Source: JBAYOE01 sp050950065 (lineage in GTDB: Bacteria > Spirochaetota > Spirochaetia > Sphaerochaetales > Sphaerochaetaceae). From it: DNA of 64,000 bases. Every line of letters starts with the position of its first letter. Position 1 is the first letter of the stretch. Below are positions 45,332 to 53,279 of the stretch, in pieces. The stretch lies in contig JBMNGX010000001.1 in NCBI GenBank assembly GCA_050950065.1, forward strand, positions 62,001 to 126,000. The letters run 5' to 3'. A program made the translations under genes and the position numbers. The notes under the pieces were generated by a model. That model had not been told where the DNA came from. It did not search any database and was given only the letters and a program-made list of their open reading frames with translations.

Positions 45332-45827
45332 GTCTTCTCCTCCTATACATGGCACCTTGATTGAAAATCTCAATTATCTCATCGTGGTTTAAACAAGGAC
45401 ACCTGTTTAAACTAATTTCATTAATTATTGTTTGCTCGCTAAGCTGCTCAACTTCACTCTCACTTTGACCTGGTTGGGCAACTGTTTGTAAAAGGGACTC
45501 AAATATTAATGACTTCGAGGCATAGCAGTAGGGGCAAGGGTTGCTTCCTGTATCTTCGTATGCACGCTCAATGTCGTGCCAGAAACGGCTCTTTTGATAC
45601 CCTCTAAAAGTCATTACCTTAGCTCCTCGTAGTTTAAATGCAGGTATTAAACAAGCTAAAGCAGCTTGGTCGTTTAAAAGGACAACACAATTGCCACAAT
45701 TTCCTTCACCACAATTGTCAATCATCAAAGCTGGTTCAATATCTTCAAATAAAATCCTGTTAAGGGGTTTGTTTGAATTGACATTGAGAATATGTTGCTT
45801 TCCATCAATAGTACACTCAACTTTCAC
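45315..45827 (-). CDS. [2Fe-2S] subunit of a xanthine-dehydrogenase-like complex
   Basis: 170-residue protein with both iron-sulfur domains of the family: the plant-type ferredoxin motif C-x4-C-x2-C (DNCGEGNCGNC, residues about 38-48) with the fourth Cys at ACLIP, and the helical domain with CPYC and, further on, CPC as the second cluster's ligands. Both clusters therefore look functional. The genes on either side overlap it (11 and 17 bp), a tight operon of large, small and flavin subunits. Confidence 0.82.
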   Translation of the reverse strand: MKVECTIDGKQHILNVNSNKPLNRILFEDIEPALMIDNCGEGNCGNCVVLLNDQAALACLIPAFKLRGAKVMTFRGYQKSRFWHDIERAYEDTGSNPCPYCYASKSLIFESLLQTVAQPGQSESEVEQLSEQTIINEISLNRCPCLNHDEIIEIFNQGAMYRRRRRVRRY

Positions 45828-47820
45828 CCTTTACTCCTTTTATGTGTGGCAGAAGCTCCTCACTGCTTACTGGTAAAGAGGTAATATCTTTATTCAAAGC
45901 TTGCGATAAAGCAGAAGCTGTTGCAGCCATAACTAAAGCTCTTAAAGAACTTGTTGATAAAGAGGGGAATTGCCCCTCTTTGGTTGGTTCAATATTTATG
46001 TTAAATGAGTTTTCTGTTGACTCTTTAAAAACTCTTTTAATATTACACTCTTCCAAAGTTTCGTTGATGATATGTTTGTATCTAAGTTCTAAAGCTTTGA
46101 TATCAGGGGGATGACTTATAGCGAAGCGTCCCCAAACTCTTCTTAATTCAGCCTCTAAAGTGACAGTATTAATTCCCAACTCTACAACTATAGCACCCCA
46201 ATTACGGCTACTGAAAAAAGATTCTCTACCACTAACTAAACCTTTAAAAGTAACTGATTCGGTAATTGGTAAAGGCTCTTGGAACCTTTTACTTTTAATT
46301 AACCTACAACACTCAACAATAACCTTAGCAGCCCTTTCAATATCTAAAGATAGTACTTGCGGACCACTATCGACCATTGTTGATGTGTCATTGCTGGTAA
46401 ACCTAACAGTTTGTTCATCAACGGAAAGTTCATGGGCAATTATTGAACGCCACAAATCGGTATTTCGTTTTCTAGGATAAAAGCTACTATTTACTACAAT
46501 TTGGTTATCTGTATCTAAGGTGACTGAAATCTTTGAAGAACCGTAATAAAAACTGTTATAGCTAAAGCCACTAATGGAAGTTCCACTAGCAAGACCTATA
46601 CCTGGTGAATAACCCACGAATGTTGAAAAAGAGTCTTTTGAGTTACGCTGCAAAGTATAAGCTGCGCAGTGGCGGGCAAAGTTAGAGATGTTGCTAGTTT
46701 CAGTTATTAAATCTCTAAGCTTTCCTAAAGGGGGAGTTTTTAAAACCTTAGCTTGCTCTTTTGAGTCTTGGTAATATTTTATTCTCCAGCTACTTGGAGT
46801 TGTCTTAAAGTTACGGGCAATTGCTGAAGCGTGTGCCTCTGTAGAAAATAGAGCAGAGGAGTAACCTAAATCTCCAAAGAAGTGACTCATTGGAGAGTTT
46901 GAGCTAACTAACCTTATTGAAGCATCAAAAGCACTAAGGGGGTACAAAGGGACAATTCCAGCTAAAACTTGTTTAACTAACTCAGAGCCAAAAAGGGAGT
47001 AGTAGCCTTGGTCAATAACTACAGAGACTTGTTCAGCTACAGGTTTACCCTCTTCATCAACTTCTGTTTTTCTTTTTATTGTTGTTGGACTTTTATAGTT
47101 TTGGTAAAAGAGGTTAATCTGAACCCTCTTTTTAAACTTGATTGTTGCTAAAGCACATATTGCACTAACAATAGAGGGGAAAATTACCTTCTCATCTTTA
47201 GAGGAGAAGTGATCCATTGGGAAAACTACAACACTCTTTTGAGTTCTGTTACAAACAGAAGCGACGTTATCACGTAGGTGAAAGGGCCATTGAGTTGGAG
47301 CTTTTATTTTTAAAAGATCTTTATCTAACCAACTCTCTACTTGAATGTGACTTTTGCGGGCACTAGTTTCTAACTTATCAAAATAGGTGTTCTCATAAAT
47401 AAAGCTTTGATCTTTGAAAAATTTGTCAATATCACCCCACCGATACTCAACAGGTTGATGATTAATTTCACAAGCAGGCCCATTGGGATCTTCTTCTAGT
47501 TCAACAGCAACGTCTAATAATTTAGCTTCAACAGCTTCTATGCTTGGGCCAAAAAGAGCTCCTATTATTTGCCCCTTATAAGAGATTTTATCTGTAGCAA
47601 AAAGGGGAAAACTCTCTTTGTAAACAGAGATAGAGTTCTCCCCAACAACATCTTCTGCTGTTAGAAGGGCAAATCTCTTATCCTCTTTTTTAAAAGCAAC
47701 TCTTTTTAAAGTAGCAATTTCAACATCTGAGGTGATTAAAGTGCCATAAACTGTTAGTAGATCGTCAGGACTTTTAGCCATTAAACTCTGTAATGCTCCT
47801 TGTTTGTTAAAAAATACCAT
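45817..47820 (-). CDS. degenerate molybdopterin-binding-subunit homologue of the xanthine dehydrogenase family
   Basis: 667-residue large-subunit homologue, recognised by its position, length and overall pattern, but with key motifs altered. By eye: the glycine-rich GGGFGGK loop is replaced by DHFSSKDEK, the substrate-site Arg region (normally AFRGFG) reads SHFFGDLG, and the catalytic Glu motif GEPPL reads GQFPSL (Gln for Glu). This suggests it cannot do molybdenum hydroxylase chemistry, while its Fe-S and flavin partners keep their cofactor motifs. Start at 47820 chosen over a GTG three codons upstream. Similar orphan trios occur in treponemes; the function is unknown. Confidence 0.7.
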   Translation of the reverse strand: MVFFNKQGALQSLMAKSPDDLLTVYGTLITSDVEIATLKRVAFKKEDKRFALLTAEDVVGENSISVYKESFPLFATDKISYKGQIIGALFGPSIEAVEAKLLDVAVELEEDPNGPACEINHQPVEYRWGDIDKFFKDQSFIYENTYFDKLETSARKSHIQVESWLDKDLLKIKAPTQWPFHLRDNVASVCNRTQKSVVVFPMDHFSSKDEKVIFPSIVSAICALATIKFKKRVQINLFYQNYKSPTTIKRKTEVDEEGKPVAEQVSVVIDQGYYSLFGSELVKQVLAGIVPLYPLSAFDASIRLVSSNSPMSHFFGDLGYSSALFSTEAHASAIARNFKTTPSSWRIKYYQDSKEQAKVLKTPPLGKLRDLITETSNISNFARHCAAYTLQRNSKDSFSTFVGYSPGIGLASGTSISGFSYNSFYYGSSKISVTLDTDNQIVVNSSFYPRKRNTDLWRSIIAHELSVDEQTVRFTSNDTSTMVDSGPQVLSLDIERAAKVIVECCRLIKSKRFQEPLPITESVTFKGLVSGRESFFSSRNWGAIVVELGINTVTLEAELRRVWGRFAISHPPDIKALELRYKHIINETLEECNIKRVFKESTENSFNINIEPTKEGQFPSLSTSSLRALVMAATASALSQALNKDITSLPVSSEELLPHIKGVKGES

Positions 47821-47895
47821 TTTACCCACCCCAGTGCAATGGCAAAAATAATCAAAGAGGCTATACTATCACTACAGTTAATAGGAGTTGTTGCA

Positions 47896-49941
47896 ATGGA
47901 TGTTAGAAAGAGAATCGATCAACTGGTAAAAGAACTTACTGCTTATCAAAAGCTTTACTATGTTGACTCCCAACCTGCCATCTCAGATGAAAAGTATGAT
48001 CAACTCTTTGATGAGTTGAGCTCTTTAGAGAAAGAATTTCCCCAATATAAGAGAGAAGATTCCCCAACCCAAAGAGTTGGAAGTGATTTAGATAGTAAAA
48101 TGGAGGAGGTTCAGCACACCATTGCTGTATTGAGCCTCGATAAAGCCAATACAACTGATGCTGTTTTAGAGTGGATTAGAAAAGCTAATCTAAAAGAACA
48201 AACTCCTTTAAGTTTCACCATTGAAGAGAAACTTGATGGAGTTGCCCTAGTTTTATACTACGAAAAAGGGATCTTGATGAAAGCTGTTACACGAGGAAAT
48301 GGGTATGTTGGTAATGATGTAACTTCCAATGCAAAGACAATTAAAGATGTCCCTTTAAAACTAAGTGAAGAAGTTGATGTCGCTGTTAGAGGAGAGGTCT
48401 TTTTAACAAAATCTGATTTTATAAAACTAAATGAGACAGAGGAGACTCCTTATGCCAATGCGAGAAATCTTGCCTCAGGAGCTTTAAGAAGATTAAAAAG
48501 TTCAGAAAGTGCCCGCTTTCCTTTAAGGATGTTCCCCTACGATGCCTATTTTGATGAAAGAGAAATATCTCCTAAAACCCAAGTTGAACAACTCGATTAC
48601 TTAGTAGAACTTGGTTTTACCATAAATCCCTCTTTAGGTTATTTTTCGTTTGAAAAAACAAAAGTAGAAAGTAAACTTAATAACTTTGTTTCAGGTACTT
48701 TTGAAGACATTCCCACTTACATCGAAAAAATCACTAAACAAAGAGAAAAGCTAGATCATGAAATTGATGGGCTAGTTATTAAGTTAAATGAACTAGAAAA
48801 AAGGGAAGCTTTTGGAAGTACCTCACACCATCCCAGATGGGCTTTAGCTTATAAATTTGATGCAGCTCAAAGTGAAACAGTAGTTAAGCAAATCGATATC
48901 CAAGTTGGCCGTAGTGGAAGAATTACCCCAGTAGCTCGTGTTGAAAGTGTCTTAGTGGGAAATTCAGTTGTCTCCAACGTAACTTTACACAACCAAGATT
49001 ATATAAACCTTTTAGAACTTGCTATAAACGATAAAGTAGCAATAAGTAAAAGAGGGGATGTTATTCCTGCTATTGAAAAAGTAATTGAGAAAAATAGTGA
49101 TGGAAATAAAACGTACCTTCTTCCTACAACATGCCCCTCGTGTAACACAACTTTAGTTGTTGATGGGGCACACACCTTTTGTCCAAACGACAATTGTCCA
49201 GCTCAAAACTTAGGAAAGTTAACGTTCTTTACAGCTCGTAATCAGATGGATATTGAAGGCTTTGGCCCTGAAACAATCTCCTTTTTAGTTGATAAAAAAC
49301 TAATAGCAAATATTGCAGATCTTTATACAGCTGATTATACAATACTCTTAGATGAGCCTGGATTTGGACAAAAGAGGGTTAATTCTCTTATTGAAGCCAT
49401 CAATGAGAGTAAGAAAAAACCATTTACCTCTTTGTTGGTTGCTTTAGGAATACCTGATTTTGGTAAAAATGGGGTTAATTTAATATTAAAAGATGGAATT
49501 AGCTCAATAGACGAACTTCTTGAAATTGTTGATAACAACGACAAAGAACGCCTTTTAAAGATCAAAGGAATTGGGGAGAAAATGGTAGAATCCCTTTTCT
49601 TGTTTTTACACAACCAAGCAAACAGAGAGATTATTGAAAAACTTAGAGAGGCTGGTTTAAGTTTTAGTACAACAATTACAAATGAGAAAAAAGGGAATCA
49701 GTTTGAGGGACAAAGATGGGTTGTAACAGGCTCTTTTGAAAACTTTGCCCCCCGCTCTTTAGCAATCAAGGAGATTGAAAATAGAGGTGGCATTGTCACT
49801 TCAACAGTTTCTCAAAAAAGTAGCTACTTGCTTGCTGGTGAGAAAGCGGGTAGTAAGTTGGAGCAAGCTCGCCAATTAGGTGTAAAGGTACTCGATGAGA
49901 GTGAATTTATTAAGATGTTGGAGCAAGTAGATGAAAATTGA
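47896..49941 (+). CDS. ligA: NAD-dependent DNA ligase
   Basis: 681-residue enzyme sealing nicks in replication and repair. It has domain Ia, the adenylation motif EEKLDGVAL with the nucleophilic Lys (near residue 116), the OB fold, a zinc finger (CPSCNTTL...FCPNDNCPAQ, near 412-435), the HhH repeats and a C-terminal BRCT domain (about 605-681). The start at 47896 is set by AGGAG 8 nt upstream. An upstream frame that opens at 47800 overlaps the divergent gene and is not part of the family. TATACT (47862-47867) is a likely -10. Confidence 0.97.
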   Translation: MDVRKRIDQLVKELTAYQKLYYVDSQPAISDEKYDQLFDELSSLEKEFPQYKREDSPTQRVGSDLDSKMEEVQHTIAVLSLDKANTTDAVLEWIRKANLKEQTPLSFTIEEKLDGVALVLYYEKGILMKAVTRGNGYVGNDVTSNAKTIKDVPLKLSEEVDVAVRGEVFLTKSDFIKLNETEETPYANARNLASGALRRLKSSESARFPLRMFPYDAYFDEREISPKTQVEQLDYLVELGFTINPSLGYFSFEKTKVESKLNNFVSGTFEDIPTYIEKITKQREKLDHEIDGLVIKLNELEKREAFGSTSHHPRWALAYKFDAAQSETVVKQIDIQVGRSGRITPVARVESVLVGNSVVSNVTLHNQDYINLLELAINDKVAISKRGDVIPAIEKVIEKNSDGNKTYLLPTTCPSCNTTLVVDGAHTFCPNDNCPAQNLGKLTFFTARNQMDIEGFGPETISFLVDKKLIANIADLYTADYTILLDEPGFGQKRVNSLIEAINESKKKPFTSLLVALGIPDFGKNGVNLILKDGISSIDELLEIVDNNDKERLLKIKGIGEKMVESLFLFLHNQANREIIEKLREAGLSFSTTITNEKKGNQFEGQRWVVTGSFENFAPRSLAIKEIENRGGIVTSTVSQKSSYLLAGEKAGSKLEQARQLGVKVLDESEFIKMLEQVDEN

Positions 49942-51220
49942 TGAAGGGGCAACAAATCTAAATCTTAAGTTTGAAAATAGCTCTATTTTAAAGATGTTTA
50001 GTTCAAAAGGACTAAAAGCCTACTTTCCTAAAGGGATAGTAGCTCAAAGTAATGAAGCTGCCTCTAATAATGTAATTATCAATGCAACTGCTGGAGTTGC
50101 CCTTAAAAACTCAAATTACTACACAAACCCTTTAATAGAAAACGAGTTTGTCAGTTTAAGTAGCGATGAAGTTGTTGGTTATGCCCCAACTGGGGGGATA
50201 AAACCTTTACGAGAGGTTTGGCAAAAGTCTTTGTATGAAAAAAATAGTTTAGCTAAGGGAAAAAGTTTCTCTTTACCAATGGTAACTAGTGGAATAACAA
50301 ATGCTCTTTATATAGCATCTCACCTTTTTGTTGATGAAGGTGATGTAGTGATTTGGGGAAAACCCTCTTGGGATAACTACGATTTAATAAACCAACAAGC
50401 AAAAGTAGTTAATTATAATCTTTTTGATGAGAATGGAGTCTTTGATATAGATAGTTTAACTAAGAGTGTTGAAAAGATAAAAAATGAAAAAATTGTTTTA
50501 CTATTTAACTTTCCCAACAACCCAACTGGCTACACTCCCACTACTAATCAGATGAACCAAATAAAAGATGTCATTTATGATCTTGCTGAAAAGGGGAAAA
50601 AAGTAGTTGTAATTGTTGATGATGCTTACTGGGGATTGTTTCACACTAAAGAGTGTTCCAAAAATTCTTTATTTTTCTACTTAGCAGATTTGCATCCAAA
50701 TGTTTTAGCAATTAAATGTGATGGAGCTACTAAAGAGGATTACAGTTGGGGTTTAAGAATTGGCTTTTTAACGTACTCTTTAAAAGGGGCAACTAATGAG
50801 CTTTATCAAGCTTTAGAAGAAAAAACAGCTGCAGTTATAAGAGCTCTTATCTCTTCTTCATCTAAAGTGGGGCAATCGTTATTGCTAAAAGCTCTAACAG
50901 ATAATAGTTACGTAGAATATAAAATAGAGTTAGATAAAATTATAAAAACCAAATATGAAAAACTTTTATCTTTAGTTAATATGAAAGATAAAGATCCCTA
51001 TTTAATACCCTTAAACTCAAATTCGGGTTATTTTTTTACCTTTTATTGTCCTAATGGGGCTCATCCATTAAGAGAGCTGTTATTAAATGAGGATAAAATA
51101 GGGACGGTTGTGGTAGATGATTACTATTTAAGAGTTGCCTATTCAGCTGTAGATCAATCGATGTTAGAAACTTTAATAAGTTCAATTTATAAAAGGAGCC
51201 AACAGTTATGGAGATCTTAA
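49931..51220 (+). CDS. class I/II pyridoxal-phosphate aminotransferase
   Basis: 429-residue fold-type I aminotransferase. Visible: substrate-binding NFPNNPTGYTP (near 195), DDAYWG, and the PLP lysine region CDGATKEDYSWGLRIGFLTY (Lys near 278). The sequence has the extended N-terminus and the ATKEDY signature seen in a branch of aspartate/tyrosine-type aminotransferases rather than classic AspC, so the substrate is not certain. It overlaps ligA by 11 bp and its end overlaps the DNA-binding protein gene by 13 bp, forming one transcription unit. Confidence 0.85.
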   Translation: MKIDEGATNLNLKFENSSILKMFSSKGLKAYFPKGIVAQSNEAASNNVIINATAGVALKNSNYYTNPLIENEFVSLSSDEVVGYAPTGGIKPLREVWQKSLYEKNSLAKGKSFSLPMVTSGITNALYIASHLFVDEGDVVIWGKPSWDNYDLINQQAKVVNYNLFDENGVFDIDSLTKSVEKIKNEKIVLLFNFPNNPTGYTPTTNQMNQIKDVIYDLAEKGKKVVVIVDDAYWGLFHTKECSKNSLFFYLADLHPNVLAIKCDGATKEDYSWGLRIGFLTYSLKGATNELYQALEEKTAAVIRALISSSSKVGQSLLLKALTDNSYVEYKIELDKIIKTKYEKLLSLVNMKDKDPYLIPLNSNSGYFFTFYCPNGAHPLRELLLNEDKIGTVVVDDYYLRVAYSAVDQSMLETLISSIYKRSQQLWRS

Positions 51221-51567
51221 CAAAGCTCTATTTAGTTGATAGTAGTGGTGAGAAGTTTATGGGAATTGGTGTCTTGTGGCTTTTACAAGAATTAGGAAAA
51301 GAGAATTCACTACGCCAAGCAGCTTTGAATTTAGGAATATCTTATTCAAAGGCTTACAGGATGGTAAAGCAATTAGAAATGCAAGTTGGCTTTGATGTTA
51401 TTAACAGACAAAAAGGAGGTTCTAATCACAAAGGATCGACTCTTACAGAGTTTGGCAAAAAGTTTATAATCCTATATGACAAATTTCAATTAGAGGCAAA
51501 AGAGAGATTAGAAGAACCTTTTAAGAAATTTATGGTAGAGTTTGAAAAATTAGAGAAGAAGTTTTAA
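51208..51567 (+). CDS. ModE N-terminal-type winged-helix DNA-binding protein
   Basis: 119-residue protein with the LysR-like winged helix of ModE (LRQAALNLGISYSKAYRMVKQLE near residues 36-58) and the family's glycine-rich wing, GGSNHKGSTLTEFGKKF. The molybdate-binding MOP domains of E. coli ModE are absent, so molybdate sensing by this chain alone is not expected. Stand-alone ModE-type proteins occur in many anaerobes. It overlaps the aminotransferase gene and precedes pfk by 13 bp. A link to the molybdenum-hydroxylase-like genes 3.4 kb away is possible but unproven. Confidence 0.8.
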   Translation: MEILTKLYLVDSSGEKFMGIGVLWLLQELGKENSLRQAALNLGISYSKAYRMVKQLEMQVGFDVINRQKGGSNHKGSTLTEFGKKFIILYDKFQLEAKERLEEPFKKFMVEFEKLEKKF

Positions 51568-51580
51568 GGAGAGAGGGGAG

Positions 51581-52918
51581 ATGGATACAAAAGTAAATAA
51601 GAAGTACGACTTTGCAGTTCCCAATTTGGGTGAAACAAAAATTATTTCTCCAATTAAGATGTCAACCAACGCAGATGATGGTTTAGCAGACTATGTTACC
51701 GATTTGGATCGCATTTATTATGGAATTTATGCCCAATTTGATGAGCGGGGCAAAGAGATACATAAAGATCATGATACTGTTGAACTAGCAGGACCTCGTG
51801 AAAAAATATATTTTAATCCTCCCCATGTTCATGTAGCTATTGCCACTTGTGGTGGAATTTGTCCAGGTCTTAACAACGTCATTAGAGCTGTTGTTAGGTG
51901 TTTTTGGTACAGATATGGTGTTAGAAGAATATCAGGGATTAGATTTGGTTATAGAGGTCTTTTAGAGAACTCCCCATTTCCTTTGATGAGTTTAGATCCA
52001 GATGTTGTTGATGATATTCAAGAAAAAGGGGGCACTATTTTAGGCTCTTCTCGTGGAGGTGGAGATCGAGTTGAAGAGATTGTTGATTCTTTACAAAGAC
52101 TCAATGTCAACATCTTAATAACTATTGGTGGAGATGGAACTTTAAGGGGAGCTTGGGAAATTGGTGAAGAGATTAAAAAGAGAAAGCTTAAGATTGCAGT
52201 AATCGGAGTTCCTAAAACAATTGATAACGATCTTTCGTTTACTCAAACCTCTTTTGGCTTTGACACTGCAGTAACTGAAGCTGTCCCTTCTGTTACTGGA
52301 GCTCATACTGAGGCAAAAGCCTCAATTAATGGAATTGGATTAGTTAAGGTTATGGGAAGAGAGTCTGGTTTTATAGCAGCTCACACTGCCTTGGCGATGA
52401 GTGATGTTAACTTCTGCCTTATTCCTGAAAATCCCTTCGACTTAGATGGGGAGAATGGGTTACTAGAACATCTTAAAAAGAGGATGTTAGATCGTGGACA
52501 TGCTGTTATTTTAGTTGCTGAAGGGGCAGGACAACACTTGATGCCCCAAACTGGGGAGAGAGATGCTTCAGGGAATTTGAAGTTTTCTGACATTGGTATT
52601 TTCTTAAAAGAGCGAATTACCGAATACTTTAAAAAAGAGGGTATTCCGATGAGCCTAAAGTACATTGACCCAAGTTATATTATTCGGAGTGCGCCAGCAA
52701 ATCCAAATGATTCAATTTATTGTTCTCGTTTAGGAGCTCATGCAGCTCACGCTGCAATGGCAGGCAAAACTCAAGCTTTGGTCTCTTTAGTAAATAATAA
52801 GTACGTACACCTTCCAATTAAGGTGGCAGTTGCCGAAAGAAACAGAATTAACTTAGAGGGGAGTTTGTGGCGCGACGTATTAGAGAATACTCGCCAACCT
52901 GCCTCAATGAGAAACTAG
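51581..52918 (+). CDS. pfk: 6-phosphofructokinase, group X (plant/trypanosome-like), predicted ATP-dependent
   Basis: 445-residue glycolytic enzyme phosphorylating fructose 6-phosphate. Motifs: GGDGTLRGAW (near 186), PKTIDND (near 213), MGRESGFIA and the C-terminal substrate region. In PFKs the residue after GGD reports the phosphoryl donor: Gly here indicates ATP, whereas PPi enzymes have Asp; the following Lys (PKTIDND) is the combination of group X members, as in plants, trypanosomes and other spirochaetes. GGAGAGAGGGGAG precedes the ATG. Confidence 0.92.
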   Translation: MDTKVNKKYDFAVPNLGETKIISPIKMSTNADDGLADYVTDLDRIYYGIYAQFDERGKEIHKDHDTVELAGPREKIYFNPPHVHVAIATCGGICPGLNNVIRAVVRCFWYRYGVRRISGIRFGYRGLLENSPFPLMSLDPDVVDDIQEKGGTILGSSRGGGDRVEEIVDSLQRLNVNILITIGGDGTLRGAWEIGEEIKKRKLKIAVIGVPKTIDNDLSFTQTSFGFDTAVTEAVPSVTGAHTEAKASINGIGLVKVMGRESGFIAAHTALAMSDVNFCLIPENPFDLDGENGLLEHLKKRMLDRGHAVILVAEGAGQHLMPQTGERDASGNLKFSDIGIFLKERITEYFKKEGIPMSLKYIDPSYIIRSAPANPNDSIYCSRLGAHAAHAAMAGKTQALVSLVNNKYVHLPIKVAVAERNRINLEGSLWRDVLENTRQPASMRN

Positions 52919-52965
52919 TATTAATGTGAATACTAGTGAATTATAATAGCTAGTATTCACATTAA
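52914..52965. repeat. nested inverted repeats just after pfk
   Basis: A perfect 16-bp inverted repeat (52921-52936 with 52950-52965, 13-nt loop) starts 2 bp after the pfk stop. Its left arm also takes part in a competing perfect hairpin: ACTAGTATT (52914-52922) with AATACTAGT (52929-52937). The large loop contains a perfect TATAAT (52942-52947). No U tract follows on either side, so it is not an ordinary terminator. Confidence 0.7.
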
Positions 52966-53060
52966 AATCCAAAGAGTCCTGTATCGTTTGTGTAAAAATG
53001 GCAAGTTAGAGTATTAACTTACAAAAACATCAAATTTAAGTATATTTTTTCTAAAAGTAC

Positions 53061-53089
53061 TTGATTCTTTTCAGATTAATCGTTAAATT
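53061..53089 (+). promoter_or_regulatory. candidate promoter of the small RNA
   Basis: TTGATT (53061-53066), 17 nt, TAAATT (53084-53089); predicted start near 53096. Between the nested repeat (ending 52965) and here, I see only a weak 6-bp inverted repeat (AAGTTA/TAACTT, 53003-53020). Confidence 0.4.
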
Positions 53090-53095
53090 TTCATC

Positions 53096-53208
53096 GAAAG
53101 GAAAGCAGATGGATGATGTTCCATAACGGATACCATTAGTTGACTTTTCATAACCTCCTTTTTGTCCCCCTAGGTTTAACCTCCTTTTCCCTAGGGGGTT
53201 CTTTTTAT
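53096..53208 (+). ncRNA. candidate small RNA with anti-Shine-Dalgarno (CCTCC) motifs
   Basis: The 361-bp gap between pfk and pgi holds no credible protein gene but has a promoter-like pair and a strong terminator about 112 nt apart. The RNA would contain a 12-nt direct repeat TAACCTCCTTTT twice (53151-53162 and 53177-53188), the second in the terminator loop. Both expose CCTCC, complementary to ribosome binding sites. It also has a five-codon frame (MDDVP, 53109-53126) after AAAGGA with a 6-nt spacing; its ribosome site could pair with the TCCTTT of the repeats. This resembles C-rich regulatory RNAs that block translation starts. Prediction only. Confidence 0.45.
53166..53208 (+). terminator. 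Rho-independent terminator of the candidate small RNA
   Basis: CCCCCTAGG (53166-53174) pairs with CCTAGGGGG (53190-53198) around a 15-nt loop, followed by TTCTTTTTAT. It lies about 250 nt after the pfk stop, far for a pfk terminator, which supports a separate transcript. Confidence 0.75.
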
Positions 53209-53233
53209 CTAAATGAGATGTCAACTATTTGCA

Positions 53234-53269
53234 TAAAATAATCCCCTAGCAGTTAAATACTAGGGGATT
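53234..53269 (-). terminator. terminator of pgi
   Basis: AATCCCCTAG (53240-53249) and CTAGGGGATT (53260-53269) form a perfect 10-bp stem with a 10-nt loop, 11 bp after the pgi stop. On the minus strand it is followed by ATTTTAT. The CCCCTAG/CTAGGGG arms resemble those of the opposing terminator at 53166. Confidence 0.7.
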
Positions 53270-53279
53270 GTTGTTTAGT

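Noticed and set aside
47800..47895. Extended N-terminus for ligA starting at 47800
   Set aside because: The extra 32 residues do not belong to the ligase family, overlap the divergent gene, and a ribosome site directly precedes the ATG at 47896.
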